Origin: Cladosporium sp. IMV 00045
Taxonomy: Eukaryota > Ascomycota > Dothideomycetes > Cladosporiales > Cladosporiaceae
Length of the DNA stretch: 16,994 nucleotides
NCBI GenBank assembly: GCA_001931905.2
Contig: MSJI02000263.1
Location: forward strand, 1 to 16,994
Direction: 5' to 3'
A program made the position numbers and the translations under genes. Positions 1-8,150 of the stretch are shown here, piece by piece (positions within the stretch are counted from its first letter, which is position 1; every line of letters starts with the position of its first letter). Below the pieces are notes generated by a model that made no database searches, was not told the origin of the DNA, and saw only the letters and a list, made by a program, of their open reading frames with translations.

Positions 1-517
1 ATTACATACTGCCTTCTTGTGGCGAGTGTCATGCATGTTGGTTGGGGCTCCGCCTCTCCAGCTGACCTTCATATGCACGTTGGCCAGGCGAAGCTGGGCT
101 AGCGAGGCAAGCCACAACACCTGCTGCGGCGAGACGAAAGCCCGCAGACATCTTCACCGGCGTCTGAAGGGGTGGCTATACTGCATTTGCCACCATGTAT
201 GAGCCATACGACCTGCATAAAGGCATCCTACAGACAGGCAGATACCAATCAGAGTGATGTTGCTGGACGCCACGTTGCTGTGGCTGTGTCCATGGGCGCT
301 TACAGCCAGCATCCTTCAGCTCGTGCGATACAGCACATGATCATAGCTGCGACTGTGATACCCAAAGGCGAGCAATACATTTCACGTGCTGGCTGTTCGA
401 TGAGAATCCTCGGCATCATACGCCCTGGCTCCAGTGTTGACCGGTCTCGCAGGGCTCCAGCCCGAGCCTCGCTGTGCTTGCAAATCGTCATATCATATTC
501 ATTATCCATTACAGCAT
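1..517. other. Intergenic, no gene supported
   Basis: Several overlapping frames are open here on both strands, but none gives a recognisable protein, a clean splice pattern or a conserved-looking composition. The right part is the 3' flank of the small minus-strand gene that ends at 518. I see no tRNA, repeat or regulatory element that I can defend. Confidence 0.5.
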
Positions 518-921
518 CTACGCACCAATCTCCCTGTTCATGTCCTTCTCGCCTCCATACCCCTCAGCCTTCCTGCTCTGCACCGCATCAGCCGTGTCGC
601 CCACTTGGTCCGCCTTGCCCGACACGTTGGAGGTGAAGCCACCCGCCCCGGTCTCAGAAATTGCCTGGCCGTATCGGATGTTCTCTGCCGTCTTCTCGCC
701 CCGCTCAGCCTTCTGTTTTGCTGCGGCTTCGGGCTGCATGTCGACTGCCGTCTCGGGTTGGCCTAGCTGGCCGCCGGATTTCTTTTGGGGAATTACATCG
801 TTGTATTCGCTCTCGTACCTGGAAGAGGTGGGTTAGTATGATGTAGAGGTTCGGGCGTTAGTTAAGAGCCGTACTGAGTCTTCTCGCCGCCTTTCTCGGT
901 TGACATCAGGTTGGAAGTCAT
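518..921 (-). CDS. Small hydrophilic conserved-type fungal protein, two exons
   Basis: The predicted protein has 115 residues from two exons, 921-875 and 818-518. The 56-nt intron (874-819) has donor GTACGG, a perfect TACTAAC branch box and acceptor CCAG. Splicing joins two reading frames that are each closed alone: unspliced, exon 1 stops after 19 codons. The product is very hydrophilic, rich in Glu, Lys, Gln and Gly, and has no signal peptide or membrane segment. Its central part contains GGQLGQPETAVDMQPE and ENIRYGQAISETGAGG, a style I associate with small unannotated proteins that recur in Pezizomycotina. Its composition resembles intrinsically disordered, stress-type (LEA-like) proteins, but that is only composition. 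The function is unknown. The start at 921 is the first Met of exon 1; a second Met five codons on is possible. The gene is probably real because of the textbook branch site and the frame-restoring splice. Confidence 0.75.
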
Positions 922-1356
922 TGTGAGGTCTTGTGGTTTGTCGAGTTGGGTTGGATTGCTTGATGTCGTGTGTAGGTTTGAAGTGTTACAAAGTGTTGTG
1001 TAAGTGAGTCTCAAGGTGAATTTGAATGAATTAATAGTTAAGATGAAAAAGAATACCGTTCCCAAGAATACATGGATGTCTTCCATCCGATCTTCAAGAT
1101 CTCTAATGGCGATGATGATGATGCAAGCGGGGGGATTTGGCGACGTCAGACTTCAACGGTTCTGGCAAACAGACTCCCCTGTCTCCTACAGACATCTCAA
1201 ACGCAGGAGTGCTTGTGAGGTGTTGTCTATCGGCCCATTATTGTGTGAGACTATCTATCTCCAGTCTTCGGCGAATGATGCTTGATTGAAACGTCGTTAC
1301 TCATCTCGCTCTGTGGTAAGGTATAATCACTCTCGCTGCTTTGATTGTTCAATCCA
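922..1356. other. Intergenic between two minus-strand genes
   Basis: This stretch must hold the promoter of the small gene that starts at 921 and the 3' flank of the ankyrin gene that ends at 1357. It contains a short GAT microsatellite (four units near 1111-1122). I see no clear TATA box, RNA gene or further coding exon. Confidence 0.45.
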
Positions 1357-3224
1357 TCACACAGGAACTAAACAAACCTCCTCAGTAGCTTCCCAAAACA
1401 TATCCCCATCGTTATCAACATGGAAATCTCTCGCAAGACCACCGACTCCAGAATCCCACCATGCCTTCAAGAATCGCTCTTCTCGCTCCTGGCTTTGTGC
1501 TGCAGCGACTTCCCTTGGCGTGCATGCTCGCTTAAATAAGGACTCCGGCATGTGCGACATAAACGGCGTGGACAATCCATTGGGATCCAATCCATGCTTT
1601 AAAAGCTCAAGAACGATCGCATCGTGGCCCGCAGAGGCGGCGATATGAAGCAACGTCCAGCCACGCTCGTCAGTCATCGACTTGATCTGATCTCCGAAGC
1701 GTGGCAACAGAGCTTTGAACGTGGACTCATTGCCGTAGAACACAGCGTGGTGAAGCGCATTCCAGCACAGAGGTAAAGCCACTTGCTGAACATCTGCACC
1801 TTGTCTGATCAGCGCCAGAACTTCTTCTGCTGTTCCGTAAGCCGCTACACGATGCAGGACGGTCCAGCCTTCAGTGTCTGTGACGTCCAGGTCTTGTACG
1901 GCGTCGTCGACAAGTACGTTCAGGAAATCAGTCATGCATCGCTGACGAAAGTCTGCGAAGGGCCAACAGTAGAATGACGTGTTCCAGCCGATGTTGTTGA
2001 TGTGGTCTTGCGACGCCCCGCGGTCCAAGAGCAGTCGTGTAATATCGAGCTGCTGCTGCCAGATGGACCATTGGAGGGGCGTAGTCTGCAACATGCCAAA
2101 CGTGGCATTGATATCAGCACCGTTGTCAAGCAGCTCCCGGACAACTTCGACACTGCCACTGCGAATCGCGAACTGCTCCGTTGTTAGCCGTTGAAGGGAG
2201 CGTATATAGGGTGCCTCACATCATTCTTACTGACCGTTATAGGCGTCCAATTTCTCTCACCGACATCCGTTGGCCTCCCCCGGCCGTCTAGCAGCATGCT
2301 TCTAACTGCGAGTAGGTCGCCACGATCGCATGCTACCATGAAGTCACTTTGGTCTCCGACAACCCTCGCTACAGCCAGCGAGCTGGGGTTGCGCAGCGTG
2401 AGCCTTGTCCAGCAGAGCGGCGATGTTCTGAAGGAGAGCTCGAGGATGAGCGCATAGCATCCAAGGATTTGCGAGCACGGGATCGACATCTGCATTGCGA
2501 GGTAGTAGTCCCAATACGGGCCTTGTGATGTTGCGATGAGGCTGCCACGCAAGCCCCAAGGTACCCACCCCGCCCCAAGTGTCAGTGGTTCGCATCGGAG
2601 AACTCGATTCCTCTTTCGTCGTTCCAAATTATTAAGCGGAATAGCCTGGGAGGAAGCTATCGTGTTCTGCACAACTGGCGCAACACACATGGTTGTCACT
2701 ATCTGCTTGAGCTCATCGATGCCGGCCAAGGCCGAGCATTGCCCTATCCTGAAGTTCGCGTCAGCCTGGGATCACTGAAATGCACATGGGAAGAAGTCAA
2801 TCTCGTACAACAAAAGAGTCTCGGTCCAACGAGACAACCCATACTCGACGTCTCGCAGTCTCTCCATCGTCCTGTCTACTCTTCGGCTCTCCCGCACAGT
2901 CCACATGGCCCGCATCTGGTAGTCGCCATGTCGCTGAACACGCTCCAAGATCGCTCGAGATTGCTCGATGCACTTTCTCGCTTGTTCCAACAGACCATCC
3001 AGCTTGTGGCCGCTCGTGGGATCGATAATCAGGGAATGACCGTTTGTTGAAATGTGTTGTAGAAGATCCAATCTAGCCTTAATTGACAGCAGAAGAGCGG
3101 CCAGCGCCCGCACATGATGAGGTGCATTGCGCCATCGGTCGTAGATGTTCTGCAACGACTCGGCAACAGTCGCAATCGTTACGATGAGTGTGATGATGCT
3201 GGCTGTGGTTCCAACTGGATCCAT
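1357..3224 (-). CDS. Ankyrin-repeat protein with fungal N-terminal helical domain
   Basis: The protein has 581 residues from three exons: 3224-2809, 2748-2235 and 2172-1357. Intron 1 (2808-2749, 60 nt) starts GTACGA and ends with a GCTGAC branch and TTCAG. Intron 2 (2234-2173, 62 nt) starts GTCAGT and ends with a GCTAAC branch and GCAG. Exon phases fit exactly. Residues 1 to about 60, starting MDPVGTTASIITLIV, match the helical N-terminal domain often seen before NACHT or ankyrin regions in fungal proteins. The middle part (140-290) has no recognisable fold. Ankyrin repeats run from about 304 to 510: intron 2 is removed exactly inside the first repeat, giving WTPIT-FAIRSGSVEVVRELL, followed by units with TPLQWSIWQQQLDITRLLL, GWTVLHRVAAYGTAEEVLAL and GWTLLHIAASAGHDAIVLEL. 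The C-terminus carries the acidic DGDMFWEA motif usual in this family. It is probably an intracellular protein-interaction protein; no partner can be inferred. The 20-residue in-frame extension upstream of Met 3224 is not used because MDP is the family start. A broken relative lies near 6065-6425. Confidence 0.85.
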
Positions 3225-3563
3225 GGAGGGTGTCGAAGAGGGGCGATTGTCTAACTCATTCCTCCATCCACGAATTTGAAACAATTTCTACCTCTTCAGC
3301 CTTGTTTGGGCGCAGCATGCGCAACGCCTCGTTGGGCATCATTGCGGGAATGAGAAAGCTGCGTTGTCAATGCCAATGCCGTACGTTCCCGAGGTGGTGT
3401 GACTTTATTGTACGCAGTGCAGTAGCTACCAGATTCAGCTTCGTGTCACAGAGAGGCATACCCATAAAGACAGATTATAAAGGTTCGCCACGAAGCCTGG
3501 CACTTTTCAGTCTTCTCGAGCCTTCCACAACGGAACAACAAGCAAGAGATCAAATCGCCAAAA
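3225..3563. promoter_or_regulatory. Shared divergent promoter region
   Basis: This 339-bp gap separates the start codons of the ankyrin gene (minus) and the repeat-protein gene (plus), so it must carry both promoters. A TATA-like TATAAAGG lies at 3476-3483, about 80 bp before the plus-strand start. That distance suits a fungal TATA box with a short leader. No matching element for the minus-strand gene was recognised. Confidence 0.5.
3476..3483 (+). promoter_or_regulatory. Candidate TATA box of the repeat-protein gene
   Basis: TATAAAGG lies about 81 bp upstream of the ATG at 3564. Position and sequence fit a core promoter element. The assignment is by motif only. Confidence 0.4.
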
Positions 3564-4219
3564 ATGTCGAATAAGTAAGTGCCTTATTTGCCCCCGAACA
3601 GAGCCAGCAGAGAACTATGTCGCTGACATATTTTAGCGGCCACCCACATCGCCCTGGCGGCCCGCTCACAGGCCCAATCGCCAACGATGCTAGGTCTCAA
3701 GCCATGGCTTTAGCAGCAGCGCAACGCAACACCGAGGTCCTCCGCCAGTTGGCATTGGGTTTGCTTGACCCAAGAGCAGTGATAGATCCCCAAGCCGACC
3801 TCGGCCGAGGCAATCGCTATGGCCCTTTTCCCCCGTCGACTCGACCAGGGATGGGACAAGGCGATCGCTATGACCCTATCCCTTCATCAGCTCGACCAGG
3901 AGCAAGGCAGATCAGTGCCTATGACCCGCCTCCCCAATCAGCTCGACCGGGAATGATGCCCATCAATAGCTATGATTCCCCTTTCGCCCCAGCTCGAACA
4001 GGAACAAGGCCTCCCAATGGCCATGGTCCTCCTTCCTCGTCATTTCTTCCAGGCACAGGACCGATGAATGGCTATGATCCTATTTCCCCATTCACTCCAC
4101 GAGGGACGAGGCAGTCCAACCAGCAAGCCTCTCGCTCTCTGGACCCTCCCAATCGTACCCAGACCACAAGATCCGGTAGAATTGGAGAATCTAACAACTC
4201 TGGTACTTATGGCTATTGA
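3564..4219 (+). CDS. Gly/Pro/Tyr-rich protein with six 17-residue repeats
   Basis: The protein has 197 residues from an 11-nt first exon (3564-3574) and a second exon (3637-4219). The 62-nt intron (3575-3636) starts GTAAGT and ends with a CTGAC branch and TTTTAG. The tiny exon encodes MSN and two bases of the next codon, and splicing reads on into GHPHRPGG. The Met at 3617 lies inside the intron and is therefore a false start. Residues 18-50 are Ala/Gln/Leu-rich and likely helical. Residues 62-163 are six consecutive degenerate units of exactly 17 residues, pattern roughly x-[ND]-x-Y-[DG]-P-x(4)-[AT]-R-P-G-x-x-[QP]. The tail is Ser/Thr/Arg-rich and low complexity. There is no signal peptide. 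The protein is probably disordered, and its function is unknown. The start context CAAAAATGTC and the clean intron support a real gene. Confidence 0.72.
3809..4114 (+). repeat. Six in-frame 51-bp coding repeats
   Basis: Six head-to-tail units of 51 bp (17 codons) have no length variation but considerable base divergence. Anchors at a fixed spacing are a Tyr-Asp/Gly-Pro triplet near the unit start and an Arg-Pro-Gly-like triplet near its end. Units four to six are the most diverged. Confidence 0.75.
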
Positions 4220-4934
4220 GTTGCAGCGGAAAGAACCGGGAGGACAATCTCGCGCCAGTGAATGAGGGCATAGACACAGGCAACAATGTAGCGGTATTCA
4301 GGTTGAGGAATCGTTGGAGGTGACAATGTGGCAAATTTCCTATTTGTAGGAGGAATGCTGATCGTTCTGTAGCTAAGCCTTGTTGATGTATCGATCTTTT
4401 CGTTTTCTTTCTGCGCACGAAATCCTCTTTCGAACATCCCGATGCGTCATGGAGGCCGCCGCCAGTGTACTTTCGTACTGCGGTATAAAGAATTTTCACC
4501 GTGGAAGCTCAGCCCATACAGTTGATGGGTTAATTCAAGTTGATAGGGGACTTGGAAGAGTCTCACAACGTTCCCTTTCGAATGCAGTTGTCTGAAATCT
4601 CCCGACATAACGCCGCGCTAACATTCACTTACAGTACCTCACACTCACAGAGTCCGCTCAGCTTGTGTGCTCTTTTCCTTCACCACCAACTGTCAGTCAC
4701 CCAATGAGTCCTTCTCAAATTGCTCTATCAGCTTCCGCGACGTCGCTTCAGGTGACTACGTTGAGGAACATCAGTCATAGATGGTAGCCTGGGACAACAT
4801 ATCACGTGAAATCCCCACATCCAATTGTCAATCAGCGAATGAATTTCCCTAAGGAGTCTTGTCCACTATCCTCTGCAATACACACCATTGGCAGCGAATT
4901 CTTCAAAAGACCAACATCTCCAACCTGCATCAAA
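4220..4934. other. Intergenic, holds one copy of a direct repeat
   Basis: No gene is supported here. The stretch contains the left copy of a diverged direct repeat (listed separately) and an E-box CACGTG at 4803-4808, about 127 bp before the Met chosen for the next gene. Minus-strand frames around 4191-4499 look like noise. Confidence 0.5.
4609..4678 (+). repeat. Direct repeat, left copy
   Basis: This copy runs from AACGCCGCGCTAACATTCAC to GCTTGTGTGCTCTTTTCC and resembles 6532-6591. The two share AACGCCGCGCTAA, a TTAC..CTCACA block and CCGCTCAGCTTG in the same order, and differ by C/T transitions and small gaps. Weaker similarity may extend about 45 bp further left (from 4561). Confidence 0.7.
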
Positions 4935-6083
4935 ATGCTCACAGCCATGGCGCTATTTGGTAGTGCGCTCGTCCGTCAACCCCACCGTCGAGGGCCAATT
5001 ACCTCGCATGTTCGAACCGCGATCAAGACTTGTTCCTTTCTCCCGGCCGCGCGCGTATCCTATCGTTCTACCAACAACTACGAGCGCGACTGCACTCTAC
5101 TCAGGTCAAACATTTTCCAGCATCAGAGCATTCGCGCCTTTCTTAGAGTATTCTTTCCATCATCAGAGCATTCACCTCTCAGCAAACGCCATGGCTTACA
5201 AGTCTACTCTCTCCCTGGCAACTACGAGGATGTGTTGATCCCCAATGGACATGTGCCCTGGCTGGTCTTGTTATCAAGCGGCCTTCCCAAGGAGAAGTGC
5301 GTCAAGCTAGCAACAGATATCGAAGACTACATCAATGAGGTAAGTAACGCGGAAAGCAAAGCCCATCTCATTTTGACTTCACTGAGCTCACACTATGCGC
5401 GTTCAAGGATCTCAATCGTGAGACTCCTACTCCGCCAAATCGACCACCAACAGGACCATACCTGAGAGTCCTGGTACTCCACGGGCAACCGCTCCGTGGC
5501 GAACCGTCTCCCTGCCATCTCGCTTTCAATTACCCTCAATATCGCAACCCGAACCTTGGAGCCTTCGAGTCTCTGGACGAAGTCCAGTGGATCAGGCTTT
5601 CCGCGCCTTCACAAGATGCTAGCTCGACGGGATCAAAGACTGCGCACCGTAAACCCCTCATTCTTGCCGATTACTACCAGCATCTAGCGATTCCTCCTGG
5701 CCATGACAACTGGGTGGTCGATGTTAAACCCGGCATTGCCGAAGAAGAATGCGTGAAGCTAGCAGCTAAGCTCGAAGAGCATGTCAGTAAGGTAAGCAGT
5801 GCAAGGAAAAATCACCCTCATCGATATCACCAAGCTGACACCTAAGTGCCCGAAGTCACTCCCGCGCAAGCCTCCTGTTCCTGGAAAACCAGATGACTTG
5901 CATTCATCGCCTATGCCTTACCCAAGGGTCGTCGTGACCTACATACCGACCACGCCTTGCTGTCATCTCACCTTCAATTACCCTGAGAAGCTCGATCCGG
6001 ACCTCGAAGCTTTCGAGTTTCTGGATGAAGTCGAGTGGTTTGGAATTGAACCGCCGATAAGGGATGCTGGCTTGACGGCATAA
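4935..6083 (+). CDS. Protein with two tandem copies of an unknown domain
   Basis: The protein has 341 residues from exons 4935-5339, 5408-5791 and 5847-6083. Introns 5340-5407 (GTAAGT..CAAG) and 5792-5846 (GTAAGC, CTGAC branch, TAAG) are both phase 0. Two homologous units are visible at about residues 88-203 and 216-331. Each has [IV]P-x-GH near its start, then E-x-CVKLA (KEKCVKLATDIEDYI against EEECVKLAAKLEEHV), then an intron, then a Pro-rich linker, and finally PCHLAFNYP / CCHLTFNYP and a LDEVQW / LDEVEW block. The intron falls at the same place in both units, so the duplication included the intron. VVDVKPGIAEEEC recalls the edge of peptidase-inhibitor I9-type folds, but this is too weak to assign a function. 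The basic N-terminus (about 85 residues) matches neither unit and could be a mitochondrial-type leader or a wrong start; another well-placed ATG at 5191 lies in a different frame and closes after 15 codons. I do not recognise the family. Confidence 0.65.
5114..5175 (+). repeat. Pair of 22-bp direct repeats, 40 bp apart
   Basis: Bases 5114-5135 and 5154-5175 match at 20 of 22 positions, with an exact 13-bp core CATCAGAGCATTC. They lie in the uncertain N-terminal part of the two-domain gene, just before the competing ATG at 5191, so they may in fact be leader sequence. Confidence 0.6.
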
Positions 6084-6425
6084 TCGTCAGCGTTGCCGCG
6101 CTGAAGTTTGGGTATGGCTCTTACGACGTCGCAATGAGACTGCTACGCAAGACCCATTTCGAATCGTTCGCCGGTATGGGCTACGAGGGAATGATCGTGC
6201 CCTTGTGCTCTTGCAGTCCCGACGTGACCTCTTGATTTTCTTCGACTGCTCGACAAATTTCTCCGCTTTCTCCCCAATACATTCCCAGCTTTTGATATCT
6301 CCTCAAAATGCCCATGTACAAGATCCAACATGGCTTTGACAGAGAGCAGAAGACAGCCAACGTCACAGACGATGAGTGGCATGCTGTTATTCGGCCGGTG
6401 ATGTTCTATCATGACCCTGTACGAT
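6065..6425 (-). pseudogene. Broken relic of an ankyrin-type gene (N-terminal part)
   Basis: Read on the minus strand, this stretch resembles the intact ankyrin protein in pieces spread over two frames. LLLSVKAMLDL matches LLLSIKARLDL of the intact protein (its residues 43-53). In another frame, WVLRSSLIATS matches WGLRGSLIATS, and after a stop codon there is a weaker EPYPNF match to GPYWDYY. In the SLIATS stretch most base differences fall at third codon positions, as expected if the copy diverged while still coding. At least one frameshift, two in-frame stops (6181-6183 and 6121-6123) and a gap of about 100 residues relative to the intact gene show it is dead. The stop after SLIATS replaces a Gln codon, which a C-to-T change would explain. 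No ankyrin repeats remain. Its left end marginally overlaps the 3' end of the neighbouring plus-strand gene. Confidence 0.65.
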
Positions 6426-6531
6426 TTTGCTTCATGGAATGCTCTGCTCCATAATCGAATCCGAAAATAGCTCGAAAAGATCTCAACATGTCGATTTTTA
6501 ATTTCAAATACACTTGCCTGAATCCCCAAGG

Positions 6532-6591
6532 AACGCCGCGCTAATATTCATTTACCTCACAAAAGTCCCGCTCAGCTTGCGTGTCTCTTCT
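6532..6591 (+). repeat. Direct repeat, right copy
   Basis: This is the partner of 4609-4678, ending about 22 bp from the stop codon of the RFC5 gene. It reads AACGCCGCGCTAATATTCAT to CTCAGCTTGCGTGTCTC, with two short gaps against the left copy. Confidence 0.7.
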
Positions 6592-6613
6592 ACTCTCCAA
6601 TCGAGCTTGGTCT

Positions 6614-8150
6614 TTAATCGTCAAAATCCAAGTCCATGCCCATGAAATGCCTAGAAGACGGAATAGTTAGCACACACATTCCATTGTCTTTTGGTTAGGG
6701 TCACAAGACTAGGACTCACCCTTCATACAGTCTCATGAATTTGGCCACAAAGGCCTCGAGGTGGAAGATGACTTTCTGCTCGGACGATTAGCGATTTGAA
6801 TCAATGTGTAGGACAGGAGAAAAACTTACACTTCCGTTCCTGATCCTGTGCTCGTAGAATGCACTCCACTTCACGACGTCTGCTTTCAGGCTGTCGTCGA
6901 TTTTGGGCATGAGTTTGAATGTGAGAGTCTGTGTCCGACTGTCAGCTTGAATCCCTATATTGGCATGTCTTCGGTGGACGTACCTTCAGAATTGTCGTAG
7001 CAGGAATACAATGCGTAAGCAAGTCGTACAATTTAGCGCGCACCTGCAAGATCCTCGCTGGCGAACGCTCTTCGATCATGTCTTTGGCGACGACTTCGAT
7101 CAGAGCCTCCCAATCCGGCGGAGGTATGGGGGTCTTCTCTGAGATTTGGTCACTGCAAATTAGAAATCTCGTCAGCAAAATGGATCGCCAAAAGTCACAC
7201 CTCTTCCCTTGGAAGCAGAAAGTCCCCAGAATATCCTTACTTTTGAGCATGCACCGCCTCGTACATCAACAACGCCCTCCTCAAATTCCTCCCACACTCC
7301 CTCGCAACCCTCGACTCCAATCCTGCACCGCCCTTCAAACCCTCCTTATCACCCACGCTCTTCAGCACGCCCTCGATCTCCTCAACCGTCGGCGCCGCAA
7401 CTCTGACCAACAAGCAACGACTCCTGATGGGCGCGATGATATTGCTCGTGCTGTTGGCGAGAAGGATCAGGCGGAGGTTGGGCGAGTACTTCTCCATCGT
7501 CCTGCGCAGCGCGGCTTGCGCATCGCGCGTGAGGTGGTCGGCTTCGTTGATCACGACGACTTTGAAGCGCTGCTTGGCGGACAGGTCGACTTGTTGCGTT
7601 TGCGCGACTTCTTTCAGCAGGTCTTGGATCACCACGCGGTCGTAGTTGCCGACGTCCGAGGGCGTGATTTCAAGGTGGTAGTTGGAGGACACGAGTGTGA
7701 ATTCGAGCTTGCGGTTGCTTTGGTTCGCCGGTCTCATTAGCTGCGTGTGCATTTGCGAGTATCTCTCTTTTGTCCCAATGCCTTGAGCAGATGTGTTTCC
7801 CCCTCCTCTTTGCAAGTTATTTTCTACGAAAGCTCGGAATATCTCACCTCGTAGTCTGAAAAACCCTAGAATCGATCTTGATCTTCTCCACACCAGGGCC
7901 GAACAGGGCCTTGAGCGTCGCCGAAATCCTCGTCTTCTTGCCCGCGCCTGAAGGCCCGTAAATGAGCAGATGGGGGAAATCCCCACTGGCGGCCTGCAAA
8001 GCTCGAGTATCAGCATATGGGAGTGCTACCGGCCGTGGGTTGGCGTTTCTGGCGCGGACTTACCAGCGCCTTTAAGCGATCGGAGAGGCTCGGGTGGTAG
8101 GATAGGGCATCGAGGGAGCGGGGGCGGTGTTTGTCGACTAAGAGAGCCAT
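6614..8150 (-). CDS. RFC5: Replication factor C small subunit Rfc5 (human RFC3 type)
   Basis: This is a nuclear clamp-loader subunit; the RFC pentamer loads PCNA onto primer-template DNA. Seven exons (8150-8064, 7993-7848, 7717-7241, 7152-6984, 6928-6830, 6775-6720, 6650-6614) encode 356 residues, the usual length of this subunit. All six introns have GT..AG ends and consistent phases; sizes are 70, 130, 88, 55, 54 and 69 nt. The start MALLVDKHRPRSLDAL is the family N-terminus. Walker A GPSGAGKKT is at 42-50. Walker B is the degenerate INEAD (134-138) in place of the DEAD form of the catalytic subunits, which together with HLEITPSDVGNYDR (92-105) identifies Rfc5 rather than Rfc2, Rfc3 or Rfc4. 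SRC is at 177-179. The C-terminal collar contains LYDLLTHCIPATTILK and IFHLEAFVAKFMRLYE, and the protein ends MDLDFDD. Rfc5 is known to bind nucleotide but to act mainly as a non-hydrolysing partner, which fits these motifs. The gene looks intact. Confidence 0.96.

Noticed and set aside
172..846. Overlapping plus-strand frames (172-636, 434-766, 474-836)
   Set aside because: They lie partly antisense to the spliced minus-strand gene at 518-921, and their composition (Pro, Ser, Cys, Arg) is that of non-coding frames.
3225..3284. 20-residue N-terminal extension of the ankyrin protein
   Set aside because: The helical domain family normally starts at MDP, which is present at 3224. The extension has no domain-like sequence.
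4191..4499. Minus-strand 102-codon frame as a further ankyrin relic
   Set aside because: I compared it with the ankyrin protein by eye and found no ordered matches, unlike 6065-6425.
5240..5791. Peptidase-inhibitor I9-like assignment of the two units
   Set aside because: Only a short VVDVKPG-like edge resembles that fold. The conserved Cys and the FNYP/LDEVxW parts are not explained, so no function was assigned.
6063..6234. Plus-strand frame reading ALKFGYGSYDVAMRLL after the stop of the two-domain gene
   Set aside because: It looks protein-like, but it has no Met or splice link to the upstream gene. The complementary strand matches the ankyrin protein at the amino-acid level, so this is the antisense of the relic.
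6931..7740. 269-codon open frame on the plus strand
   Set aside because: It is antisense to conserved RFC5 exons and its translation is Arg/His/Val-rich without motifs. It is a shadow of the GC-rich RFC5 coding sequence.
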